Origin: Prostheceraeus crozeri | Lineage: Eukaryota > Platyhelminthes > Polycladida > Euryleptidae | NCBI GenBank assembly: GCA_907163375.1 | Contig: CAJQUW010007073.1 | Span: 310,001-374,000, forward strand | DNA length: 64,000 nt | Reading direction: 5' to 3' | Part shown: in pieces, positions 45,101-56,960 of the stretch | Position numbering within the stretch: the first letter of the stretch is position 1 | Layout of the letters: each line of letters starts with the position of its first letter | Notes under the pieces: model-generated | The model's database searches: none | The model's input: the letters and a program-made list of their open reading frames with translations, nothing else | What the model was told of the DNA's origin: nothing | Position numbers and translations under genes: made by a program

Positions 45101-45396
45101 GGAACGCTTGTGTGATGTACATGTACTTCTGCATCAAAATTACAGACATTAAAGTGACCATCACAAGCGATATCAAGTAATAGATAAAATTGTAAAAATG
45201 GGAAGAAAACATTTTCACAACATGAAAAAAGTTATTTCAATGTTTAGCTTTTTCTTTGGATAGAATAAATGCCTCAGCCGGTCTTGAATTGTTGGAATAT
45301 ACATACCTGTGCCGATTTCTACATATTCTAACCAAATTAGCAAATGTGAAGTTTTGTGGTACTACTACTTCTGTTTGCAGTAAGTATGAAGATAAC
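42105..45396. other. Non-coding stretch
   Basis: No gene supported. Near 44780-44910 the sequence ends 'aataataaaacttgtactt' + 'gtactg', which looks like a SINE or LINE 3' tail; the head was not identified. Confidence 0.35.
43826..43847. repeat. (ATT)n microsatellite
   Basis: About seven ATT units. Confidence 0.9.
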
Positions 45397-45402
45397 TTTA
45401 TT
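45397..45402 (-). promoter_or_regulatory. Candidate poly(A) signal for the opsin gene
   Basis: tttatt on the plus strand is AATAAA on the minus strand, about 270 bp after the opsin stop codon. No closer hexamer was seen. Confidence 0.4.
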
Positions 45403-45672
45403 CTATAATTGTAGAAAATATTTCCGATTCGACCGCGCAATATCAAATTATGACATCAACAGTGTTTTCACACCCTTAAAAATTGGATCCTATCAACCGG
45501 TAGGAAAACATTATATCGGTATTTTGATTTCAAGTGAATTGATTGTTGCAATCTCAGTCGCTGGTTCAGTGTTTCAATGAATGGCGGTTGTTCTTATGAC
45601 TTTTTGAATAATTTTTGTGGTTGTTGAAATAAATTTGCAAACTCAGGAGCGAGAAATTGATGACCAAAAAAT

Positions 45673-45926
45673 CTATTTTTCTCCTGTCAAAGACTGTGAA
45701 GATTCGACCGCTGGGTGGTTATTGTCTTCAGGGCTTTCATTATGCTGACGCTTCGATTTTTTTCTTCCATCAGACATTCTCATGAGAAAAATCAGTGGAT
45801 CCCAAACAGTTGTTGATTTTGCCATCAGTGCAGGAATTGTGTTCAGTAACTGATTTTGACGTTTTACTCCCAAAATATTCATAAAAGACATCACGGCATA
45901 CGGTGACCATGAAACCAGGAAGCTCA
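45673..45926 (-). CDS. Opsin, terminal exon (TM6-TM7 and C-tail)
   Basis: On the minus strand, cttttcttttgcag precedes a phase-1 exon of 254 bp ending in a stop. It encodes 'VSFLVSWSPYAV' (TM6, with W6.48, P6.50 and Y6.51), an extracellular loop, then 'IPALMAKSTTVWDPLIF' (TM7). The lysine sits where opsins form the Schiff base with retinal (7.43), six residues before the 7.49 position, so a light-sensing receptor is the best call. The NPxxY motif is replaced by DPLIF. A short hydrophilic tail of about 37 residues follows, with no palmitoylation cysteine. It joins in frame to the exon at 57517. The subclass (Go, echinopsin, neuropsin, xenopsin, etc.) cannot be set from these exons. Confidence 0.88.
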
Positions 45927-45992
45927 CTGCAAAAGAAAAGAAACGCGTGCTAGAAGAATCATCGGTCAAAAGATAAATCGGATCACAGTGAA

Positions 45993-46052
45993 TCCTCGAT
46001 TATCGAAAAATCTTGAAATCAGTTTTTTTATAAGCCTTCCGATAATCGAGGA
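45993..46052. repeat. Short hairpin element with tcctcgattatcg arms
   Basis: The 13-bp arms tcctcgattatcg (45993-46005) and cgataatcgagga (46040-46052) are exact inverted copies. The upstream 'cacagtgaa' context and the CCTCGATTATCG core are reminiscent of Tigger/pogo ends. Copy C of the CATAGAG family inserted into its right edge. Confidence 0.6.
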
Positions 46053-46407
46053 GCCATAGAGTAAGTTCGACTCAAAAAGTATCTATAGATAGTGACAAAT
46101 TTTATATGAAAAGATTCAGTTTTTTCCGAGATTGTGTTCCTGCGGTTGAAAAAATTATTTGAGCATTTTTAAATAGTTAAATTTTTGCAAATTATTCCTA
46201 TTATATGGTACCGACATAAAGTCACTTTATAAGTAGTATGAAACAGGTTGGATATCAAAGGGAATGAATATTTTCTAACAAGCATATTAATTAGCCGGGA
46301 AATAAGCTGATTATGATGTTTTGCTCTTTCAGTGGAGGTAGTTTGTTTTTGTAGTTTGTGATATGATGACGCATAAGAAAATAATCTTATAACCTGTTGA
46401 GCACCGA

Positions 46408-46502
46408 GGACGTGCAGAGCACGTCCTGTGATAATTGCTTCAATTGCCCAATATATCATTAACTACATGCTCTCAACTGACAAAGACGTGCAGTGCACGT
46501 CC
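46408..46502. repeat. Left subterminal palindromes of the piggyBac
   Basis: ggacgtgcagagcacgtcc (46408-46426) and gacgtgcagtgcacgtcc (46485-46502), the second preceded by caactgacaaa. Probable transposase-binding sites. Confidence 0.85.
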
Positions 46503-47115
46503 TTTTCTCATTTCATCTAATTGACAATGTAGGAGATCGACTACACTCCGACAACTGACATAGACAAATGCAAAATCGTTTGATATGCTTTGCAATACAT
46601 TCATGTTGCATACAATAATGATTATTTATGCAATTATAGATTTTATGGATATTTAAATTCATCCGTACAGATATTTTACTTTAAGTTACTTTCATGAATA
46701 AAGTATAAGGAACGATGAGTCAATTCCAGACTTTTATTCGAATCCTATTCAATTTTCAGATGATATTTAGAATCTTAATTATCCGTGCAGAATTGCTGTA
46801 AAAATACAGGCATGAAGTATAATGATTTCGATCTCTATGATGCTTATCTCACAGTGAGTTATTCTAAGTATAATGCGAAACAATGCAAAGCGCTATTGAT
46901 TTCAATGTCATTAAATTTGAATCCCGATTGACTTCAAATCATCCGAATGCGCAGATATCTATGAAATTCTTCTCACAGTTCTGTACAACATAATGAATGG
47001 GTGGCTAATATATTTCAAAAATCGCTATTGGTTTCGCTGACGTCAATTATTCCGATTCAACATTGCATTTTATACTAAACTGTCGTAAAAACCTTTTTCT
47101 CAATTCAATCTCGTC

Positions 47116-48846
47116 ATGCAAAAGAGAAGGTGCTTATCAGCGAAGCAAATTGCCGCACAGCTCAATGCTTTGGATGACAGTAGCTACTCTGAAGATAGTG
47201 CAAGTAGTGATGACGATGAAGACAACGATATTCCCAACATTGCAACTGACATAAGACAAGGAGAGTGGACTTTCGTTGAAGAGGGCCATGACTTTCACGA
47301 GATTCGTAATTTGCAATTCACCCAAGAAAGTGGAATAAATCTTGCTTACGATGTGCCATCTGACGTGAATAATAACATTGAATTCTTCATTGATTTATTT
47401 CTTGATGACAATCTATTCCAACTGCTGTGCGACTGGACAAACAAGAAAGCTGAACTGACATTCGAAGAGTACGACGTGAGCCCCGAGAACAACCTACCGG
47501 CATCATTGGCGAAATGGCGTCCTGCTACCATTATTGAAATGAAAAAGGTCATCGGAATTATGTTATGTATGAAATTGAACCAAAAGCCAGAAATTCGACA
47601 TTATTGGTCAAGAAACATCCTATATAAAAGTGACTTTTTTCAGAGTCCGCATTGCCTTCCTCGAAATCGGTTTGAGGAGGTCGTGAAATTTCTTCGGTTT
47701 TACAGTGACTTGGATGATAATGACACTCTTCGAAAAATTCGCCCTTTTCTATCTTTTGCCCAAGAAAAATGTAAGACTGTCTATAAGCCGAAGCAAGACA
47801 TTTGTGTTGATGAGAGTCTGCTATTATACAAAGGCAGAATCCATTTTCGACGATACATACCTTCGAAGAGATCGCGATATGGTATGCTGACGTACTGCCA
47901 ATGCGAAAGTTCTACCGGATATACTTGGAACATTGAGGTAGCAGCAGGAAAAAAGGAGAACGAAAACATACTGAAGGACGTCTCGGATGATGCTAAAAAC
48001 TTTACTTTCAGCGAGAAAATTGTGATCGCTCTTCTTGCCGACCTATCAAATTGTGGATATCATCTTTACGTTGATAACTTTTTTACAAGTGTCCGTCTGG
48101 CTGCGTATCTTTACGAAAGGAATACTTTGCTTACGGGAACTATTCGTCCTTTCCGTGGTGTTCCACAGATTTTGCGAGATAAGAACGTTCCGGCAAAATC
48201 ACACGCATTCTGCAGAAAGGACGAGGTTTTGTGTGTGAAGGCAGTCGAGCGAAAGTCATCTGGCCTCAAAACAATTTACTTGGTCGACACTGCGAACACC
48301 GCTGGTACTTCCTCGCATCAAAGGATTTTACGCGGAGGAGTTGAAGATAACATCAACAAATCATGGTCTGTCCTGGCATACAATAAAGGAATGGGTGGTG
48401 TGGACTCGCGAGACGGTAGTCTGCATCAATACAACATGGCAAGAAAGAACTACAAGTGGTTTACAAAACTTGGAATTCACCTGACACATGTCATGATCCG
48501 GAACTCGTGGATTGTATACAAAAGTTGTGGTGGAAACTGTGATTTCCTAAGCTATCAAGAAAAAGTTATTGAAAATTTTGTTGTGAAAAGTGGTCAAATT
48601 CGACGCTCTGGACCTTCGGGAGGTCGGTTGCCTCTCAACGCGAAAGATTCTAACAGTCTGCACGCCCTCAAACGACTTTCGCCTCGTCCGAACAAAGAAC
48701 GCCCGGCAAAGAAATGCCGCATTTGCGCGAGTGATGGTCGCAGGAAGGAGACTGTTTTTGTGTGTCCGGATTGCCCAACAACACCAGCGCTATGCGTTGA
48801 TCCATGTTTCCGCATATATCACTCAAAAGACGAGGAAGATTCATAA
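47116..48846 (+). CDS. piggyBac transposase (PGBD-like), intact
   Basis: 576 aa, cut-and-paste transposase of the DDE_Tnp_1_7 family. It acts in the nucleus on the ends of its own element. The acidic N-terminus ('SSDDDEDND') is typical. Catalytic aspartates by motif: D232 in 'DICVDESLLLYKGR', D320 in 'YHLYVDNFFTSV', and D430 in 'YNKGMGGVDSRDG'. The last 45 residues form a cysteine-rich finger ('CRICASDGRRKETVFVCPDC' then 'CVDPCFRIYH') that in this family binds subterminal DNA. No stop or frameshift. The start ATG is the first in the frame. There is no sign of introns or of host fusion, so it is a transposon gene rather than a domesticated PGBD. Confidence 0.96.
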   Translation: MQKRRCLSAKQIAAQLNALDDSSYSEDSASSDDDEDNDIPNIATDIRQGEWTFVEEGHDFHEIRNLQFTQESGINLAYDVPSDVNNNIEFFIDLFLDDNLFQLLCDWTNKKAELTFEEYDVSPENNLPASLAKWRPATIIEMKKVIGIMLCMKLNQKPEIRHYWSRNILYKSDFFQSPHCLPRNRFEEVVKFLRFYSDLDDNDTLRKIRPFLSFAQEKCKTVYKPKQDICVDESLLLYKGRIHFRRYIPSKRSRYGMLTYCQCESSTGYTWNIEVAAGKKENENILKDVSDDAKNFTFSEKIVIALLADLSNCGYHLYVDNFFTSVRLAAYLYERNTLLTGTIRPFRGVPQILRDKNVPAKSHAFCRKDEVLCVKAVERKSSGLKTIYLVDTANTAGTSSHQRILRGGVEDNINKSWSVLAYNKGMGGVDSRDGSLHQYNMARKNYKWFTKLGIHLTHVMIRNSWIVYKSCGGNCDFLSYQEKVIENFVVKSGQIRRSGPSGGRLPLNAKDSNSLHALKRLSPRPNKERPAKKCRICASDGRRKETVFVCPDCPTTPALCVDPCFRIYHSKDEEDS

Positions 48847-49277
48847 TGCGGCAATCATCCTGTTATGTTTAGTTTTTATTTGTTAAGTCCTTACTATGGA
48901 TCTTATCAGGATGCTATACATGTATATAATAATAATGTTTGATGCATTACATAGAAAAGTGTTTGTATATATTTACATGTAAAGAGGTCACGCTAATTAC
49001 AGTTGATTCAAGTTTTAATTGATTAATGAAGTTTCAGAGTACTGGGGCGAAGAATGGTTAGCAAATAATAGCTCAGCATTATTATGCAGGAATTTTGCAA
49101 TCTAATGATAATTTTATATAAAACGAAGTCTAGTTTAGAATAGCGTAAATTTATACATGTACAGTAGCAGTTCATCAGTTATTTGGCCTAAATACATTTA
49201 TTAAGTATAGTCCTAACCTACTACAGGTGTATTTTAGACATTATTTTATTCATTTAAAGAATCCTAGGAATTCCAAG

Positions 49278-49415
49278 GACGTGCTCTGCACGTCTTTGTC
49301 AGTTGGTGTAGTGTATCGCAGGACGTGCTGAGCACGTCCTTGTCAGTTGAGGTAGTGAAAGTTAATATATTGTTCTCAGAATCTGCCATACTCAATGGGA
49401 CGTGCACTGCACGTC
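49278..49415. repeat. Right subterminal palindromes of the piggyBac
   Basis: gacgtgctctgcacgtc (49278-49294), ggacgtgctgagcacgtcc (49321-49339) and gacgtgcactgcacgtc (49399-49415), each followed by a ttgtcagttg-type box. This is the mirror image of the left-side caactgacaaa, so the compound site has a fixed polarity toward the element ends. Confidence 0.85.
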
Positions 49416-49660
49416 TTAGTCAGTTAGAGTCATGTATGATTTTAAAAACTGGGGCTCAACAGGATAATTATTATGAAGCTGAGCTTAATTGAGTAATGAG
49501 TAAACCATCGAATTGCTAAAGCCACATTACCTCTCCAAGGTTATGATGACATTGCCCTTACTGTGTCTTGTATAATTATGTGTAATGCTTTATTTTCTGT
49601 GTCACATTCATCTTGTACTTTCTGATTTTTAATTGCTGGATATACGAACTGCGATTTATC

Positions 49661-49681
49661 ATTATTATTATTATTATTATT
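49661..49681. repeat. (ATT)n microsatellite
   Basis: Seven ATT units inside copy C of the CATAGAG family. Confidence 0.9.
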
Positions 49682-52452
49682 ACATGGAGGATTTGTAAAT
49701 TACTTTTCTTTATTCTGTATCGCTGTCATGTAATCAGTCTAATTCGTGTACCTCCAGAAGTGCAAAATTTGCATGTCTCTCATGTGGTGCTGGGTCTCAA
49801 CTCAAGCTCATTTAATGAAATCGAAACTGTATGCAGTATATATTGGGGATTTAATAAATACTGAGTAGCTGCTCTACCTAATATACTTAGTCTATGCGAG
49901 GAGCCTCAATTTTTTGTGCAGTTTTTTTGCGCCTCAGTTTGTCGAACTTTTTTTCTCATAGGAATCATGGTTTCTGTGCACGCATCTACACATTTTACAT
50001 CCTTGCCAGCTACTGGCAAATAATCTTTAGCTAATCATGTTAGGAAGATAGGACCATTTGTGTCGATGAAGCAAATGAAGGTGCTCCAATTGTCCTCTCT
50101 TAAATTTGATTACATCAGCTTTTTTATCTTGCTACTATCAATACCAACTCAAAATTTGAACTGAGTATCCGCTCTACTTAAGTCTTCAATAGGTCATTAC
50201 TTAGAAAAGGAAGATGTTTTCAGACTTGAATAAATTTAAGACAACTTTTTTTAGCATCCCTAGACGCTGCGCTGTGCCAAAAAAGAGGCTTGTTAATGCG
50301 ACGCGGAATGGCGCAAACTATCTAAAATTATTTAGAATGGCTGAACTCAAGCTGTAGGCAAACTGCATGCGTAAATCTATGTTAGAAAATCTCTACGTGA
50401 ATACAACATTCGATCATTTGAAGCAAAAGTAGAGGTGTACGAGCGCACCACCCTTAAGAAAGGCCCTTCGTCGATTTTGATGTCATTCAGTAAATTTTCT
50501 TTGTTGATTTAGAGTCATAAGATTGAAGCAATTATCACAAAATCTTTAATATCTGTTGTCCTTATTAACCTAGATATGTTCATTTCCGATCCCTGCAAAT
50601 TTTGCTTCTGCTTCTTTTGAAAATAGCTAATTGCGTTGGGCGTTTCTGCTTATTACAACGATTCAATGAGCAAAAACTTCACGCTTTTGCTCTGTTTTTC
50701 TGCAGCAGGAACATCCATGAAAAGTGTGAAACTGTTTGAAGATATTCTCGTTTCCGCTTGATAGATCAGTGCTGAACTAAAGTAAGGCATTTTTCGTCTG
50801 TCTGCTTTTTGACGTCAAAAGTACATGTAGTTTATGATAGAACCAATAGTGTTCTGCAGCATCATCGTTTAAGTGTTCGGATGATATGTGTAATTGAAGT
50901 TTCAAGTGCAGCTTAATCCACGGTTTCAACTTACAACGAAGGGTGCAATTAATGACCGATGCAAGATGCATTCATGGTTGACCGTCCAGCCATCTACAAA
51001 CATAATCTGCTCCTTATCGGTTATCATGCTGTTTGCGCGATGCGCTAGAAGCATAAATCGTCCTTAATACATGCTACAAGTACATGTACATTGTACAATA
51101 GCATAAAAGTATAGATTGCGCATCTTAGTCGATTTTAATGAAGTGCAGAAGTCTGTAGAGACAAAACAAACTTTTCATAAGTCTGTGCAGCTTGTCCTGT
51201 CCCATCTGGCTAGAAGCTTAGCCAATGGTTTTGAGACGAAATTCGAGAAGATATGACATCATTCATTTAGTGATGCACATTGCACTTATCAATGAGACGA
51301 TCATGTCCATTGTTATTTTCCGAGGTTCCTGTGCCTTCTTAGAAACTCCACCCATGCACAGAAACGGAAGGGCAACAGGGGAGGGCTTATTTTTCAAGAT
51401 ATTATGAACACCACGTCACTCACTCGGAGCTATTACGCCGGTCATTCCGGAGCTTCGCAATGTTAAAAGCAATTTTCTACAACAGAGAGAAGTGAATTCT
51501 ACTTTGCTAGTACCAATACAATTTGACTTGACTGGCAGACCCAATATTGGCCTACTCAATGCAACAATTCGTCTACATTCTTAATGTTCTAGGAAGCATT
51601 GAATAATCATGAATGCCTCATTGAGAGTACTTCTTGCACTTGTAATCTACGGCTATCCCTAGGCCTACATGTGTTTTTGTATGTCCAATAGCTATATACA
51701 ACACGTGGAGTGAATTTCGTTTCATCATGTTAATGTGTGAGATTTCATGAACATTGAATACTGAATAATTCATTTTAAATGCACACTCAACCTATGCAGC
51801 ATATTCCCTCTTACTAATGCTCTAAATAGGCTCCAGACGTAAAGAGCTTTATGCATAGCAAGGATTACAGCAAAATTTTTGAAAATGGGAAATTCTCGGA
51901 ACTGAGCGTTTTGGAGGCGAAGTATCAAGTTTTCTTGTAAAAATCCAATAAACTGCATGTAGCTTTGAAGCTAGACAGGAGAATTTGTATCAGATCTTCA
52001 TTCAATTCCACACCGCTAACAAAAGACATTATTATCTCAATAAGGCCAGAGGCACACACAATATGCCATTAGCCAAGTCATAAAGCCATCCTTCAGCGAT
52101 GATCTTCAATAGAACCGTAAAGATTTCACACTTTCATCAATGCTTGGTATGTTGCACATGTACACGTGCTTTGTTTCTTATGATATAACTTTATCATTTG
52201 TTAATCATACTTACAGTATATGAAGAGTTTTTCTTATGCTGTTAGAAATTTTGAAAATATTATCTCATATTTTCTTCCTCTATTGGCTTACGACTTGTGG
52301 CTGATAGTTTTTGGAGGATCATGACGCAACTTGTGAAAGATGGCTCATCGCGTATCACTTATGGCTTATTTTGCGTGCTCCGGCCTAAGCGGCCGGTTAG
52401 ATGATGAGTAACTTCAATGTGCGCAAAGTTCAGTTGATAGAAGCAGACCAGA

Positions 52453-52520
52453 CCAGCGTTTCCAAACGTTTTCTCATTGCGGCACCCTTGCAAAAACTGC
52501 TATTCATCTTTATCCCATTT
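52453..52520 (+). mobile_element. Solo hAT-like end
   Basis: cagcgtttccaaacgttttc and the following 'tcattgcggcaccc' resemble the left end of a known style of hAT repeat (cagcgtttcccaaac...). No partner end was found, so it is a fragment. Confidence 0.4.
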
Positions 52521-53264
52521 TGTAGAAACTATACTATTCATGTTTATCCTGCCATTTTGCTTATTGTTTTGTATTGCCATTTGTATTCGACATATCATCA
52601 TTGTAGCCTTTCTTTTGGTCTTATTCAAATTATTTTGCAATTTCTTTAATCTGACACTGTCTTAGCGAATGAACGAGTGTTTTTGTGTTGAATTATTCCT
52701 TTTTTTAGTGATTGGCAAACAAGTGAATTTTGCCGTACTTTCGTTTTAGACGCTGGCGATTTGCAATTCGCGTTCGTGTCGTGTTGAGGGTAAATTTTGG
52801 ACGACTGCAGACCTCTATTATCACAGAAAAAATCAAAATATTGCATCAATTTAGAAAAAACATGCTCATCAATCCGCAATTACTTTTGAGCACCTTGGGT
52901 TCAGGTGGCAATTTATTAGATTTTATGCACACGAGTACATTGCTCATCTGCTTACTCTTCGCTGGCATAATTGTGGAATTGTTTCATGATGTAATCATAC
53001 TACTCACAAAATTTACAAGTAGGTATAGTAATAGTATCTTCACAAATCAATTTTAAAATATATCTTGCACGTTACTATGACGAGACGACATTTCAGAAAG
53101 TGCAAGACATTTCTGATTTGCTCCAAAACTATTATTTTCTGCGGATTTTTGGTAACCAACCTAAATATTATCAAATTGTGGTCATGGGAACAACAAAAAT
53201 TTGACCATGATCCAAAAAATCATTTCTTCAAACATTTCATCAAAAATTAAGCATCAACTCAAAT

Positions 53265-54314
53265 CATGGATTAGAGATGTAGTGCGTGAAGTGCTAACTA
53301 AAAAGGATGTTATCATGTAGTGAAAAGTTTTGAATCATATTCAGCTTTTTTTGCGGAGTTTGCCTTTTCGTCTGACCAATATCTGATCAATTTTGAAAAG
53401 AGCAAATTTTTGCAAATTATTCTTGTGTGCACATACTATCCATTCGCGTGCTTGAGATTTTTATACTTAAGTGGTATGAAACTTACTAGATGTCAAATAC
53501 AATGTAGAGTGGAAGTTTTCTAATCAGAATCGTAGACATATAGCTTAAAAGACAATTAAGTTGATCCCAAATTTCAATAACAGCACATGATCTGAGTCTT
53601 CATACAAAAATTGAAAACCTATTCTGATTCTTGGATTAATCAATTTTCGTACTTGTTAGCATAGCAAATTCAATTAATATCATATTTTACCAGCAGGCTA
53701 AATGATTCTGTTTGATAAGTTTACACTTGTCTTAATTATTAAGTGAAAGAATCCACTCAAGGGTCAATGAAAATCATAGTGCACAATTGAACAATGGAAC
53801 TGAGTCATAAATGATTAGAATCCCAAAACTCTATGCGGTTGAAATTCAATTTTCTTAAGTAAGATTGAATAATTCACTAAATTAAGCTTTGGTTTTTATC
53901 TGAATGTTACTGTGGACCCATTGACGTGTCTATCTTAAAGTTTATTTTTCCAGTGTAGGGCAATTTGTGACAGGACTAGCGCAAGAGAATATCTTTGTTA
54001 GCAAGGCTGAGTCTTTAAGTAAGTCACTTTCATTCAAGTCTGTGGTCACTTCCATAAACGTTGAATGAAAAAACATTACCTCTCCAAACCAAGCAATGAC
54101 TCTAATTACTTGCAAAATATTATTCTTTCTTCTGTAATGCTATTTTGATAGTCAAATCCTTGGCATTATCTTCAAGACAGGAACAATGCACATCGCACAT
54201 TTGGTACAAGATAACAACAAGAGCTCATTTAATGAAATCGAAACAACTTTCACATTGGCGATGAAATTAATATTGAGTTTTTGCCCTATTAAATACACCT
54301 AGGCCTACTCTATG
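53265..54314 (-). mobile_element. CATAGAG-family element, copy D (diverged, 1050 bp)
   Basis: The ends are catggattagagatgtag and ...aggcctactctatg. The flanks actcaaat (53257-53264) and attcaaat (54315-54322) match 7/8. The interior shares 'gcaaattattc', 'agtggtatgaaac' and 'agctcatttaatgaaatcga' with copy C. It is the most diverged copy. Confidence 0.75.
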
Positions 54315-55330
54315 ATTCAAATGACCTACGGCTGCTTTACACCGGTAGTTCATGTGCTGTGCAGCAGATGACGAAAACGACCTCGTTATGACTCTTATCG
54401 TAATTTCTTCTGACACAGAATATGACGTCAGCGCTGCAGTGGCAGTTCAGGTGCAGTTCAGCGATTAGACTGAAGTTTACTTCTTTGCAGCCTGCTGCAA
54501 TGATAGGATCATCTGATTGGATAACTTTTTATATTTTCTCTATTTTTTTTGTTCCATGTCTCACTTTGGTGACACAGTGCAATAGCTGACTTGTTGTCTT
54601 GCTGATCGCAATGAAAAATGGGTGGTGCAAATACGATGATGTTCCATCGCTATGTCGTGCTGAGTTTTAATCACATGACGAAAGTGTCACTCATCTGCTG
54701 CAACTGCAGCAACTGCCAGTGTGAAGCAGCCTTATAGACCATTGAAAAAGAACAACTGAAACTATAATTAGCGGATTCACTCAGTCACGAATTCATTGAC
54801 CGCGCTGTACGTAAATATTACAATACAGAATTTTCAAAAATCACCTCTCACAAAATATTTATGAATAGCAACATCAATTTCGTGCAACAAATAGTGGATC
54901 ACATGTATAAAATGGAAAGATAATCATGCCTTGCAGAATATTTGATGCATTTTTTACCGCATTGCTTCTGCCTGATATATAACTGGGATAGCAACAGATT
55001 TTATATACATGCATTTTCATGTAATCTCTATGTAACGTTATATACATCTGTGAGTGCTGTATTGTGCGCAATAGAACAGTCCCAATACAACAAAGCATTC
55101 TCCCAACGGTGCCCCAAGACGTTTTCATGTGATAACTGATCAAAATGCGTCGTTCACCATTGAAACGAACAGCTAACGAACAGTTGAGTTGTGAAGTTAT
55201 TTTTGGAGCGATTTAATTAAGGGAATATCAAAAGGGTGAAATAGGACTTGCTCAAAATACTAAATGCAAATCATCATGAGATGCACAAAAAGTGTATACG
55301 TATATATCTTTTTATACGATCTATTACTAT

Positions 55331-56960
55331 CAGGGTTGCCGTGGGGATTGACATTTGAATCCCCACCCCACCCCACCCCATTCCCACAGAAAAGCCTGTG
55401 GGTGTCCCAACAGAATCCGCACAGCACCCACAGGATAGGCCTCTGATTAATATGTTGCTCTTGTTCGTATAGAATGATTGATGTCCAATATCTCCATCTC
55501 AGTGGAACTTCTGTACAGCATTCAGCGATCCGGAGGCCGTATTTGACTACAGAGATACGGAATGGGAGTCCTTGAAGAAAGTCGCCGATTGCGTGTTGTA
55601 ACTTTTATGACTTCTCTTTGCTGTCTTCGGTATGGGCCTATTGCTCTTTAAAATGTTAGTAGCATATTTTCTACTAAAATAATTGAGCCTTGATTCTGAC
55701 TTGCCACCTAAAACTTATTGTATCAAAAATTTAGCTAAATGCTCATTCGAGTAAGGAATAGAGCCCGCCATGCACACGCATTTGACTTACAAATTTACAT
55801 TTGCCTGAATCATCTGGTTGCATTAACAGATAGGTGTTCTTTTTCTATCTCTATACTGATTCGCAAGTTTTTGTCGTCTGCTGCCAGCTAACATGTACAG
55901 TCTGCATAGGTTCTTCTCAATCCACTCTAAATTCTATAATTATTCATGAGACATGACACCCCTTTTCCATAAAACTACCATAACGCAATTTACCGTAAAT
56001 GTAATTCTATCTCGAAAGGTTTATTTTTAATAGTATGACGACATTGTCTTCATTTCTTTGCTGTTGTAACATATCCGCTATTGATCAGCTTGTGATTTCC
56101 AAACTTCCTCTTTTACTCACTTTGGATTTTTGTTTCACTTAATCTAGTTATTGACCATGTCGATCCTACTTCATTTTGCTACAGTATCATTTTAAGGGTA
56201 GAATTTTTGCATTACTGTTCCCTTAAAGGAAGCACATTTGTATAAAAATTCAACAGCTACATGTAGACTAAAGGAAACATGGCCTTACTAAAATATTGAG
56301 ATGAAGTATTAATAAGAATATGTACTTAGTTCTCCACAACAACCGAGCATTGCACGCTATTTCTATATTTCGCTATTTTGAAATTTCGAAACATTTTATG
56401 AGACATTATGAAACAATTATGACAACATTTTCATGTGTCTTGTTTTGTGGGCTGGACCCAACAGGTCTTCTATATCGCAATTAGTTTGAAATCTAGGTTA
56501 ATAATGATTAATCACATTTATCACGAAAGCTTAATTATATCACAAATAATTTTGTCTGAGCTATTTATACTATTAGAGCTTATAGTTGTAAGTCTCCATT
56601 CGGATCTGCAGCAAAGAAGACTTGCAGAATTCTTCCACTTCAGGCATCCTTGACACACCTCGAACTATCATTATAAGTCATTCAAAATTATTGCACGTGT
56701 GTTACTAATGTGAAAATGATCAGCATTGATATTTCATGCATTTTAAGTGGTGAATTGGGTAGGCTGTGTGATACTTTGTAATTCAACATCGAAGTTGACT
56801 GTGTGATATGATGTCAGTTCTAGTGAATGCTAAAAATCTTCAGAATCCCCACAGAATCCCCATAGAGGCACTATGGGAGCTGTGGGGATAGCCTCAATAC
56901 CCAAACTCAACCCATGCCCATGGGTATCCCCACAGAATCCCCATACCCACGGCAACCCTG
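55331..56960. mobile_element. Non-autonomous hAT-type element with G-rich ends, 1630 bp
   Basis: Terminal inverted repeats cagggttgccgtgggg / cccacggcaaccctg and a perfect 8-bp duplication attactat (55323-55330 and 56961-56968). The subterminal regions are full of 'tccccacag'/'ctgtggggat' words. No transposase is recognised inside. Confidence 0.92.
55361..55379 (-). repeat. G-quadruplex-forming sequence in the hAT-type left end
   Basis: On the minus strand there are four GGGG runs separated by single T loops, a near-ideal parallel G4; the plus strand is the matching i-motif candidate. Confidence 0.8.

Larger units (their letters stand above)
46393..49463 (+). mobile_element. Complete piggyBac-superfamily transposon, 3071 bp
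   Basis: Terminal inverted repeats cctgttgagc / gctcaacagg (13 bp with one mismatch) lie next to ATAA on both sides (46389-46392 and 49464-49467). The host CATAGAG element aligned across the site supports one original ATAA. Five 17-19-bp palindromes lie inside the ends. The single intact gene encodes a DDD transposase. Left non-coding arm about 720 bp, right about 620 bp. All parts needed for mobility appear present. Confidence 0.93.
46055..49896 (-). mobile_element. CATAGAG-family element, copy C (host of the piggyBac)
   Basis: The ends are catagagtaagttcgactca and ...atacttagtctatg, flanked by a perfect 8-bp duplication, cgaggagc, at 46047-46054 and 49897-49904. Excluding the piggyBac it is about 0.77 kb. 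In reverse orientation it aligns with copies A and B ('aagtagtatgaaacaggttg', 'gaatgaatattttctaac', 'taaaccatcgaattgc'). Confidence 0.9.

Noticed and set aside
45036..45218. Hydrophobic minus-strand frame ('YYLISLVMVTLMSVIL')
   Set aside because: Looks membrane-like, but it has no splice acceptor, lies downstream of the opsin stop and poly(A) candidate, and such frames arise easily in AT-rich DNA.
45290..45360. Possible small minus-strand exon with a gtatgt donor
   Set aside because: Acceptor and donor exist, but no in-frame downstream exon could be joined, and it lies after the opsin stop codon.
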